Source: an uncultured Coriobacteriaceae bacterium
GTDB taxonomy: Bacteria; Actinomycetota; Coriobacteriia; Coriobacteriales; QAMH01
NCBI GenBank assembly: GCA_902796975.1
Contig: CADBRF010000031.1
Location: 1-5,421 of the forward strand
DNA: 5,421 nucleotides
Direction: 5' to 3'
A program made the translations under genes and the position numbers. This document shows positions 1 to 5,421 of this stretch, piece by piece (positions within the stretch are counted from its first letter, which is position 1; each line of letters opens with the position of its first letter). The notes beneath the pieces were generated by a model. The model did no database searches and had not been told where the DNA came from. It saw only the letters and a program-made list of their open reading frames with translations.

Positions 1-1362
1 CCGCTCGAGCGCATCATGCCCCAGAACATCGATGCCGAGCGTGCCGTGCTCGCTGCGATGATGCTCGACTCAGCAGTTACCGAGGAAGTGCTCACCAAGC
101 TCTCTCCCCAGGAGTTCTACCGGCCTGCTCACCGCAAGATAATCGAGGCGATGCTCGATCTTTACAACCGTGGCACGCCCATCGACCAGCTCTCTCTGGC
201 AGACCGTCTCAAGACCCGGGGCGAGCTCGAGGCGATTGGTGGCAAGGCCTACATCCTGGAGCTCGGCAATTATTCCTATGCCCTCGCCAACTGGTCAAAC
301 CATGCGGATATCGTCAAACGCGAGTCGCTTCTGCGCGAGCTCATCGGCGCTGGCACTCGCATCACAGCCTTGGGCTACGATGCCCCCGACGATCTGGACG
401 AAGTGGTGGAGGAGTCGGAGAAGCTTCTCTTCGACGTTACCAACAAGCGCGTGGAGACCAACTTCAAGCCGGTTTCGGAGCTCGTCACAGAGACTTTCAA
501 CGAGTTGCAGGAACTCTCCAAGCTCAAGGATAAATTCCGCGGAGTTCGCACAGGCTTCAATGACCTGGACGACCTGCTTGGCGGCCTTCGCGGCGGAGAC
601 CTCGTGATTCTCGCCGCCCGCCCCTCTGTGGGCAAGACGGCGCTTGCCCTGAACATTGCGAGCCGAGCCGCGCAGCTTGGCACCGAAGTTGCCTTCTTTT
701 CCCTGGAAATGTCGGCTTCCCAGCTCATCCAGCGCGTGCTCTCCACCGAGACCCGCATCAACTCCAAGAAGCTGCAGGAAGGACGCCTTAACGCTCAGGA
801 CTGGAGCAACCTCGCCAAGACGTCTACGCGTCTCTACGATCTCAAGTTCTGGATTGACGACACGCCCGCCGCTTCCATCTTGGAAGTGCGTGCGAAGGCC
901 CGCCGTCAGCTCAGGCAGACGCCGCCGGAAAAGGGCCTCATCCTCATCGACTATCTGCAGCTCATGCAGCCGCAGAACAACCGCACCGAGAGCCGTCAGG
1001 TTGAAATCGCGGAGATTTCACGTGGCCTCAAAATTCTCGCCAAGGAGATGGACATGCCCATTATCGCCCTCTCCCAGCTCTCCCGTGCCGTCGAGAGCCG
1101 CCAGGGCAAACGGCCCGTTCTCTCCGACCTCCGCGAATCGGGTGCTATCGAGCAGGACGCTGATATCGTCATGTTCCTGGACCGCTCCAAGGACGAGCGC
1201 GAGGCCTCCGAAGACGACCGTCCGCCGCTGGGCACCGCGGATGTCATCGTGGCAAAGCACCGCAATGGCCCCATCGGCACCGTCCACCTCGCCTTCCAGG
1301 ACGATTGCACCCGGTTCGACAACCTCGCCCACGAGGACGAGTACGCCTATGCGGAAGGTTAG
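1..1362 (+). CDS. dnaB: Replicative DNA helicase DnaB (5' end outside window)
   Basis: DnaB is the hexameric ATP-dependent 5'-3' helicase that unwinds DNA at the replication fork and recruits primase. Numbered from the Met at base 16, residues 1-100 form the N-terminal DnaB domain (MPQNIDAERAVLAAMMLD opening). The RecA-like ATPase core follows: Walker A ARPSVGKT at 201-208, catalytic Glu in SLEMS (E231), Walker B LILIDYLQLM at 308-317 (D312), the SQLSR glutamine sensor at 353-357, DLRESGAIEQDAD at 371-383, and the KHRNGPIGTV finger region at 414-423. No intein interrupts these motifs. The frame stays open through base 1 (PLERI before the Met), and family members usually carry some tens of residues before the PQNI-AE segment. 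The Met at 16 is therefore probably internal and the true start lies upstream. The stop is TAG at 1360-1362. The family assignment is essentially certain; only the start is unresolved. Confidence 0.97.
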   Translation, partial: PLERIMPQNIDAERAVLAAMMLDSAVTEEVLTKLSPQEFYRPAHRKIIEAMLDLYNRGTPIDQLSLADRLKTRGELEAIGGKAYILELGNYSYALANWSNHADIVKRESLLRELIGAGTRITALGYDAPDDLDEVVEESEKLLFDVTNKRVETNFKPVSELVTETFNELQELSKLKDKFRGVRTGFNDLDDLLGGLRGGDLVILAARPSVGKTALALNIASRAAQLGTEVAFFSLEMSASQLIQRVLSTETRINSKKLQEGRLNAQDWSNLAKTSTRLYDLKFWIDDTPAASILEVRAKARRQLRQTPPEKGLILIDYLQLMQPQNNRTESRQVEIAEISRGLKILAKEMDMPIIALSQLSRAVESRQGKRPVLSDLRESGAIEQDADIVMFLDRSKDEREASEDDRPPLGTADVIVAKHRNGPIGTVHLAFQDDCTRFDNLAHEDEYAYAEG

Positions 1363-1463
1363 GCACTAGTTGAGAGAAGTCGATAACTTGCCGTCCTGTT
1401 GGAATCGCAACAACAGCAGCGACGTGTGAAGCGGATACTCATATGCATGGGAAACATCCGCAG

Positions 1464-1472
1464 GGAGGTGAT
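1464..1472 (+). promoter_or_regulatory. Near-ideal Shine-Dalgarno sequence of the 45-aa gene
   Basis: GGAGGTGAT is a nine-base match to the complement of the 16S rRNA 3' end, five bases before the ATG at 1478. An in-frame TAA at 1472-1474, just upstream, rules out any earlier start in this frame. The site is stronger than those of the operon genes in this window, and it is the main evidence that the short reading frame is a real gene. Confidence 0.7.
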
Positions 1473-1477
1473 AAGGC

Positions 1478-1615
1478 ATGGCGAAGAATGTGAGAGGCCT
1501 TGCCGAAGCGCGACGCAGGGGCCGCGAGATGCGAGAGGCGGCAGAGCGCGAGCGCAAGGAACGCGAGGCTGCAGAAACAGAGGCAGCTAAGAAGAGCGAG
1601 ACTGAGGGAAAGTAG
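1478..1615 (+). CDS. Small highly charged predicted helical protein, 45 aa, unknown function
   Basis: I do not recognise this protein. It runs from ATG 1478 to TAG 1613-1615. Composition is extreme: 11 Glu, 9 Arg, 5 Lys and 9 Ala of 45 residues, with no Cys, aromatic residue, His or Pro. Residues 1-19 are basic (MAKNVRGLAEARRRGREMR), while residues 20-45 are an Ala/Glu/Arg/Lys mixture. Such a pattern favours one long, solvent-exposed alpha helix. There is no signal peptide or membrane segment. About two thirds of codons end in G or C, but several rare-type Arg codons (AGA, AGG, CGA) occur, so codon use is not strong support. Support for the gene is the excellent ribosome binding site, the in-frame stop directly before the start, and the fit between the dnaB stop (115 bases upstream) and the terminator at 1655. 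The basic N-terminus could contact RNA or DNA, but that is speculation. It may be co-transcribed with dnaB. Confidence 0.6.
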   Translation: MAKNVRGLAEARRRGREMREAAERERKEREAAETEAAKKSETEGK

Positions 1616-1654
1616 TCGGCTCGGTTGGCTGTCAAAAGATTCGCACGAAAAAGA

Positions 1655-1687
1655 AAAGGCGGAAAACCTGAGATGGTTTCCGCCTTT
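1655..1687. terminator. Bidirectional intrinsic terminator between convergent units
   Basis: The arms AAAGGCGGAAAACC (1655-1668) and GGTTTCCGCCTTT (1675-1687) pair over 13 base pairs with one bulged A, around the six-base loop TGAGAT. Read on the - strand, the stem runs into TTTTCTTTTT (1657 down to 1648), a good U-tract for ending the molybdoenzyme operon. Read on the + strand, it is followed by TTTGTT, a weaker but plausible tail for ending dnaB and the small gene. The position between a + stop at 1615 and a - stop at 1730 fits a shared terminator. Confidence 0.85.
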
Positions 1688-1729
1688 GTTCGTGTTAGCC
1701 GTGCTATTTCTGCGAATTGCTCCGACGGC

Positions 1730-2368
1730 TTAGGCAAGCTCTGCCATTGCGGCGCGTGTGAGATTGCAGATACCGGTATAGAAGCCCATGTCGTCCTTGT
1801 CGATGAGGTCTTTGCAGGCCTCGTTGACCCAGGTGTCCAAGTGCTTCTGCTTGAACATGGAGGCTGCTTTGGCGCAAAGCTCTGCCCTCTCGTCTGCCGG
1901 GTTCATCGAACGCTGGAGCAGGTAGACGTAGAAGAGCCACTCGCCAGCGATGTGGTCTGCCGGCTCTTCCATATCACTCGGGACCATGTAGTCCCAGAGG
2001 TCCATAGTCTCCTTCACCTCGAAGAACTGCTTGGCGAAAAGAACCTTCTCTGCACTCTTGTAGTAGGATTCAACAGGCTCGTATGCCTCCTGTCCCACGC
2101 CGAGGAAGAGCTCCGCATAGGAAGCGTCCAGGTAGTCGCGCCAGAGTTTCTGGTCGTCCGCCTTATCGTAATCGGCGAGCACAGAAGCGAGCTTCTTGGC
2201 GCCGTGATCTGCATATTTCTGCGCCTCGGGCGTAAGGCCCGTGACGGGATCTGCCACGTAGGCACGTATATGCTCGAGGAAGGTATCGTCGGCTTCGTGC
2301 TCGAAAGCGCGCCCGATGATGTGGAGCATATCAAGCAGTTTCTGTGAAATCTGATTCTGTTCGGCCAT
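1730..2368 (-). CDS. TorD/DmsD-family molybdoenzyme assembly chaperone
   Basis: This 212-aa cytoplasmic all-helical protein belongs to the TorD/DmsD/NarJ-like redox-enzyme maturation chaperones. These bind the twin-arginine leader and apo-form of a molybdenum subunit until the cofactor is inserted. Family hallmarks are the central LDASYAELFLG at 80-90 followed by PVESYY at 98-103, the signature EPADHIAGEWLFYVYL at 135-150 (the E-P-x-D-H element), and KQKHLDTWVNEA at 173-184. The length is normal for the family, and there is no signal peptide or membrane helix. The start at 2366-2368 is preceded by a modest AAGGGA ribosome binding site (2380-2375). The gene is third in the order catalytic subunit, iron-sulfur subunit, chaperone, 179 bases after dmsB, with stem-loops between. 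Its likely client is the adjacent catalytic subunit. I cannot tell from sequence whether it is closer to TorD or DmsD, so no symbol is given. Confidence 0.92.
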   Translation of the reverse strand: MAEQNQISQKLLDMLHIIGRAFEHEADDTFLEHIRAYVADPVTGLTPEAQKYADHGAKKLASVLADYDKADDQKLWRDYLDASYAELFLGVGQEAYEPVESYYKSAEKVLFAKQFFEVKETMDLWDYMVPSDMEEPADHIAGEWLFYVYLLQRSMNPADERAELCAKAASMFKQKHLDTWVNEACKDLIDKDDMGFYTGICNLTRAAMAELA

Positions 2369-2438
2369 GGCAAATCCCTTCGTTTACAGCGAACATGCGT
2401 GTTTGACATCTGTATTCGCGCTGGTTGAGCACGGTATT

Positions 2439-2474
2439 TCTGTGCCGGCAGGCTTACCCACCTACCGGCACAGA
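2439..2474 (-). other. 14-bp stem-loop between dmsB and the chaperone gene
   Basis: The arms at 2439-2452 (TCTGTGCCGGCAGG) and 2461-2474 (CCTACCGGCACAGA) flank an eight-base loop. In the - strand RNA all 14 positions pair, with one U-G wobble; in the + strand RNA the same position is a C-A mismatch. This suggests the structure serves the operon transcript. The base that follows on the - strand is not the start of a U-run (AAATACC), so it does not look like a textbook terminator. A partial terminator, an RNA processing or stability element, or a protein-binding site are all possible. It ends 70 bases before the chaperone start codon. Confidence 0.5.
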
Positions 2475-2486
2475 TAGAATCAAATG

Positions 2487-2502
2487 CCGCGATCAGACGC
2501 GG
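2487..2502 (-). other. Short GC-rich stem-loop after dmsB
   Basis: CCGCG (2487-2491) and CGCGG (2498-2502) pair perfectly around a six-base loop, about 45 bases past the dmsB stop in the direction of transcription. The - strand continues CATTTGATTCTA, which is T-rich but not a clean U-tract. It could be a weak terminator or one element of a double hairpin with the 14-bp stem just downstream. A 5-bp stem is common by chance in GC-rich DNA. Confidence 0.28.
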
Positions 2503-2547
2503 ATGACATCATAAGCCCTCCACGCTTCGAGCGGTTTGACGCGAGGC

Positions 2548-3288
2548 TTAGCCCTCTTCGTTCTTAGAACGGGCGAGTGCGTCTTCAACGCTTGCGCTCT
2601 TGAGGACAAGCTCCTTGTAGCCGATGCGCTCTTCGGCGCTCTCAACATCCTCGTAATCGAAGGCAGGGGCCAGGTCCGGACCACGGTCGCGGAGCAGCTC
2701 CATGGCCTTTTCGGTGTCGTAGGGCACGACCTCCTTGCGGGGGTTGACCGGGGTGAAGACCACAGCAGGCTTGACGAGCTCGCCGTCGGGCATGTCGGGC
2801 AGGGCCTTGAGCTTGCCGTACTTGGCTTCGAGTTCCTCGAGCGGGCCAAAGTCGAGAGCACGACCCGGGCAGCTCATAACGCAGATGGGCTGCTCGCCGT
2901 TTTCGAGGCGGTCGTAGCACATATCACACTTGCTCATCGGGGTGCCAGGTGCGTCATCCTCGTACTGGGGCGCGCCATAGGGGCAGGCCTTCCAGCAGTT
3001 GCGGTCGCCTTCGCAGAGGTCGGTGTCGAGCAGGACAGCACCGTACTTGTCCTCCTTGAAGAGGGCGTGGTGGTTGCAGGCCTCGACGCATACCGGGTTC
3101 TCGCAGTGATAGCAGGTGGCGAACAGGGTGTTCATGCGCATGGTGGGGAAGGTGCCCTTCTCCCACTGCATCATGCGGCACCACTTGACGGGACCAGGCT
3201 GAATATCGTTCCAGTCGCGGCAGGCAACTACGCATGCATGGCAGTTATAGCAGCGGCTCTGATCGAAATAGAAACCGTACTGAGTCAT
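2548..3288 (-). CDS. dmsB: DmsB-like four-cluster ferredoxin subunit with Asp-for-Cys change
   Basis: This 246-aa electron-transfer subunit would pass electrons to the molybdenum subunit. It opens MTQYGFYFDQSRC, much like E. coli DmsB, and shares the KCDMCYD and PICVMSCPGRALDFGP segments. Cluster motifs are I: C13, C16, C19, C23; II: C59, C62, C67, C71; III: C92, D95, C98, C102; IV: C121, C124, C136, C140. In motif III the second Cys is Asp (GAC at 3006-3004), which by my recalled alignment is the place of E. coli DmsB Cys102. Motif II lacks the usual Pro after its last Cys (C71-N72). The charged C-terminal tail makes it about 40 residues longer than E. coli DmsB. It has no signal peptide, so export would be by riding on the catalytic partner. 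The gene starts inside the stop codon of the upstream gene. The symbol reflects family similarity; the substrate is unproven. Confidence 0.93.
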   Translation of the reverse strand: MTQYGFYFDQSRCYNCHACVVACRDWNDIQPGPVKWCRMMQWEKGTFPTMRMNTLFATCYHCENPVCVEACNHHALFKEDKYGAVLLDTDLCEGDRNCWKACPYGAPQYEDDAPGTPMSKCDMCYDRLENGEQPICVMSCPGRALDFGPLEELEAKYGKLKALPDMPDGELVKPAVVFTPVNPRKEVVPYDTEKAMELLRDRGPDLAPAFDYEDVESAEERIGYKELVLKSASVEDALARSKNEEG

Positions 3289-3303
3289 TACTCTACCCCT
3301 TCC
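3286..3303 (-). promoter_or_regulatory. dmsB: TAATG stop-start overlap and ribosome binding site of dmsB
   Basis: The TAA stop of the catalytic gene (3290-3288) shares its last A with the ATG of dmsB (3288-3286), giving TAATG on the - strand. A purine-rich GGAAGGGG (3303-3296) lies seven bases before the ATG, inside the upstream coding region. This arrangement implies translational coupling, consistent with the two subunits being needed in equal amounts. Confidence 0.75.
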
Positions 3304-5421
3304 GTCTGAATGTTGATGCCCTTGCCCTCGGCGCTGGTGATATCCATCATGCCGAAGCAGAGGAGGATGCCGCGACGATGGTTGTACTCTTCCTCGGGGA
3401 TGAGGAAGTTGGCGGAACCGGCGCGGTCGATGCCCTCGGGCATAATGTCGGTCTTGATGTTGCTCGGGTCGTAGTTACGGCCGAAGATCATGCAGGAGAC
3501 GCCAGGCAGCAGACGGCTCGTGACATAGGCGGGAACCAGGCACTGGCCCACGTTGTTGTGGGCAAGAACGAGGTCGCCATCCTTGATACCGCGCTTTGCC
3601 GCGTCGGCGGCGGAGATCCACACGGACATGCGGTACTCGTCGCGGAACCAGGGGTTCTCGTCCTGGCAGAAGTGCTGGCGGTAGAAGGCGTGCGGGGTCA
3701 GCAGGTAGAGCGGGTAGGTGTTGACGAGCGGGCTCAGCGGATGGACCTCGGTCTGATGGTAACGGCCGATGGGCTCCATGAAGCCCTTGCCCAGGCACTT
3801 GGTCTCGTAGGCCATGGTGTGGTAATCGTGGTCTTCGATGAAGTGGGAGACAATCTCGATCTTTCCAGAAGGAGTCTGGAACGGCTTCTTGCCCTCGCAC
3901 TCATCGCGCAGGCAGACCCAGTAGTCATCCTCGATAGGCCTGATGAAGTAGGGTTCCTTCTTGAACTCTTCCCAGGTGGGTGGATCAAGCGGTTCGATTT
4001 CTGGCATATGGCGCCAGGTCTCGAAGTTCTCGGCTGTCTTCTCCTCGATGATGTCCCACATGTCTTCCCACTTGACGCCCTTGAGGTCGGGATAGAGGTA
4101 GTCGATGACATGCGCGCCGTCGGGATCGCCGGGGATGGCCATGCGCTCGGCGACTTCCTTGAAGATCCACAGCCTGCTGCGGGTTTCGCCGGGGCCTTCC
4201 ACGACCTTGCCCGTGCCGATGAAATAGTTGCCAGCGGCGGGGGAGAAGGCGGTGTTGAAGGAGTAGCCCTGGAGGACGAAGTTATCGCCGCCGCCGCCCT
4301 CGAAGAACTGGTGGACGAGCGGGAGAACGAGGTCGGAGTACCAGGTCATCGTCGTGGCCCAGGTGTAGGCGCCATAGGCGACGAACGGGGTCATCTTGAC
4401 GGCCTTGAGGCGGGCGTTCGAATCGTAGTAGTTGGGGATCATGTTACGAGGATTTACGTTCTGCCAGATCATCTTGATGTTCGGCGCCGTCTCGTTCTCG
4501 GGGCAGCCCACGATCTGCTTGTACTCAGAGAGAGAAATCTCGCCGGCCTCGTAGCGCGGCCAGTTGAGGATGCCGCGGAACCAGTCCTCGCCCTCGATGA
4601 CGCAATGCTCTTCGATCTTGTCGAAGTGCTCGCCGAAGAAGTTCATCGGAGGAGTGGGGAAATGCGGCTTGACGCCGAAGTCCATGCCGGTGCCGATGCA
4701 ACCGTTGCGGCCAAGGTTGCCGGTGAGGATGCGGAGATAGTTATCGATACGAGCCGGGTCCTCGCCGCCCAGACGGCGGGTAGCTGCCCAGACCATGCGC
4801 ATGTAGACAGGGCCGTCTGCGCAGAGGCGAGCCAGAGCCGTGATGGTCTCTGCCGGGACGCCGCAGATCTTCTCTGCCCATTCCGGGGTGTGGGGATGCC
4901 CATCGAAGTCGCCGAGGATGATCTTCTTCCAGCGTTCGAAGTCCTCGGTCACGACGTTCTTCTCGATGAACTCCTTGTTCTCCAGGCCCTCGGTGAGGAT
5001 GACGTAGGCCATGGCCTCGAGCATCGCGTCGTCGGTTGCCGGACGGATGGGGATCCACTGATCGGCGAGATGAGCAGTCCAGGTGTAACGGGGGTCGATG
5101 TAGATGATCGGAACACCCTTGCTACGGGCCAGGTTGAAGTAGTAGACGTACTCAGGATAGTTCAGGTAGCAGTCGAAGCCCCACAGGACGATTGCCTTGG
5201 CGTCGAAGAGCGTCATGGCCTCGGTGCCGCCGTCGAAGGTAGCTGCGTCCATGGTGAGGGGGCGGCCGAACTGGTAGGTGTCGGCGAGGTCGTGCGGCTC
5301 ATAGGAGTCGACGCCCCAGATGGCGAGCGCGCCACCGGGCATGAACTGGCCGATGTAGTCGGTCGAGCCACCCATGAGGCCGTCGCAGTAGACGCTCATC
5401 GGGCCGTACTTCTCGCGGGTC
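3288..5421 (-). CDS. DmsA-like molybdopterin oxidoreductase catalytic subunit (5' end outside window)
   Basis: This is the catalytic subunit of a DMSO reductase-family enzyme, binding bis-MGD and reducing an unidentified oxidised substrate. Numbered from the Met at 5399, it shows AKAIVLWGFDCYLNYPEY (67-84), IDPRYTWTAHLADQWIPIRP (101-120), HTPEWAEKICGVPAETI (170-186), RILTGNLGRNG (223-233), TPSGKIEI (509-516), and the C-terminal cofactor-binding domain (about 563-675, with WISAADAAKRGIKDGD). The frame stays open to the edge, reading TREKYGP before that Met, a typical internal segment of this family. The true start is therefore outside, and roughly the first 190 residues are missing: the expected Tat leader, the N-terminal [4Fe-4S] motif and the first cofactor contacts. 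Ser32 in WGVDSYEP aligns by eye with the DmsA molybdenum-ligand region. It is the first visible gene of the operon. The family is secure; DMSO, TMAO, catechol or another substrate cannot be chosen. Confidence 0.94.
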   Translation of the reverse strand, partial: TREKYGPMSVYCDGLMGGSTDYIGQFMPGGALAIWGVDSYEPHDLADTYQFGRPLTMDAATFDGGTEAMTLFDAKAIVLWGFDCYLNYPEYVYYFNLARSKGVPIIYIDPRYTWTAHLADQWIPIRPATDDAMLEAMAYVILTEGLENKEFIEKNVVTEDFERWKKIILGDFDGHPHTPEWAEKICGVPAETITALARLCADGPVYMRMVWAATRRLGGEDPARIDNYLRILTGNLGRNGCIGTGMDFGVKPHFPTPPMNFFGEHFDKIEEHCVIEGEDWFRGILNWPRYEAGEISLSEYKQIVGCPENETAPNIKMIWQNVNPRNMIPNYYDSNARLKAVKMTPFVAYGAYTWATTMTWYSDLVLPLVHQFFEGGGGDNFVLQGYSFNTAFSPAAGNYFIGTGKVVEGPGETRSRLWIFKEVAERMAIPGDPDGAHVIDYLYPDLKGVKWEDMWDIIEEKTAENFETWRHMPEIEPLDPPTWEEFKKEPYFIRPIEDDYWVCLRDECEGKKPFQTPSGKIEIVSHFIEDHDYHTMAYETKCLGKGFMEPIGRYHQTEVHPLSPLVNTYPLYLLTPHAFYRQHFCQDENPWFRDEYRMSVWISAADAAKRGIKDGDLVLAHNNVGQCLVPAYVTSRLLPGVSCMIFGRNYDPSNIKTDIMPEGIDRAGSANFLIPEEEYNHRRGILLCFGMMDITSAEGKGINIQTEGVE

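Noticed and set aside
1431..1461. Inverted repeat GCGGAT/ATCCGC just upstream of the small gene's ribosome site
   Set aside because: It is a six-base stem with a 19-base loop. Such a match is common by chance, and it does not include the ribosome binding site.
1443..1493. 16-codon frame (ATG at 1443) overlapping the start of the small gene, as a possible leader peptide
   Set aside because: It has no ribosome binding site, and nothing else marks it as translated.
1625..2347. 240-codon open frame on the + strand opposite the chaperone gene
   Set aside because: It lies entirely antisense to a well-supported TorD-family gene, crosses the terminator and resembles no family. Long antisense frames are expected in GC-rich coding DNA.
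2403..2440. TTGACA at 2403-2408 on the + strand as a promoter -35 box
   Set aside because: No -10-like sequence occurs at the proper spacing (TATTTC is about 26 bases away), and no + strand gene follows.
2471..2488. TTGAT-like half site on the - strand resembling an FNR/CRP-family box
   Set aside because: Only one half matches; the second half (TCTGT) does not fit ATCAA, and the position is not next to a recognisable promoter.
2536..3309. 257-codon open frame on the + strand opposite dmsB
   Set aside because: The opposite strand carries clear DmsB cluster motifs. The + frame has a low-complexity Val/Ala/Leu/Gly-rich product typical of the shadow of a real gene.
5390..5421. Possible frameshift or true start of the catalytic gene at the Met at 5399
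   Set aside because: Careful codon reading gives TREKYGP in the same frame directly before MSVYCDG, as expected inside this family. There is no frameshift, and the Met is internal.

Overview
The window is a chromosomal segment of a moderately GC-rich bacterium. It has two transcription units that converge on a shared bidirectional terminator. The left unit, on the + strand, is the replicative DNA helicase gene dnaB (5' end outside the window) followed by an unrecognised 45-codon gene with an almost ideal Shine-Dalgarno sequence. The right unit, on the - strand, is a respiratory molybdoenzyme operon. It reads catalytic subunit (5' end outside the window), four-cluster iron-sulfur subunit, then a TorD/DmsD-type chaperone.

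GC-rich codon use, a DnaB of the common bacterial type and a DMSO-reductase-like operon without an adjacent membrane anchor are compatible with an anaerobic actinobacterium such as a member of the Coriobacteriia (Eggerthella-like). That placement is an inference from general resemblance and was not tested by any search.

Layout: 1-1362 dnaB; 1363-1477 intergenic leader with the ribosome binding site of the small gene; 1478-1615 small charged protein; 1616-1729 convergent intergenic region with the terminator hairpin; 1730-2368 (-) chaperone; 2369-2547 intergenic region with a 14-bp stem-loop and a smaller GC-rich stem-loop; 2548-3288 (-) DmsB-like subunit; 3288-5421 (-) DmsA-like catalytic subunit, overlapping the iron-sulfur gene by one base. 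No gap exceeds 300 bases.

How the operon likely works: the chaperone binds the immature molybdenum subunit and holds back Tat export until the bis-MGD cofactor is in place. The iron-sulfur subunit then carries electrons, ultimately from the quinone pool or another donor, to the molybdenum site, where an oxidised substrate is reduced. The substrate cannot be read from the sequence. The most notable detail is that the third cluster motif of the iron-sulfur subunit has Asp in place of its second Cys, which predicts a [3Fe-4S] or Asp-ligated [4Fe-4S] cluster. I found no CRISPR array, mobile element, tRNA or rRNA, and nothing that clearly amounts to a new kind of system.
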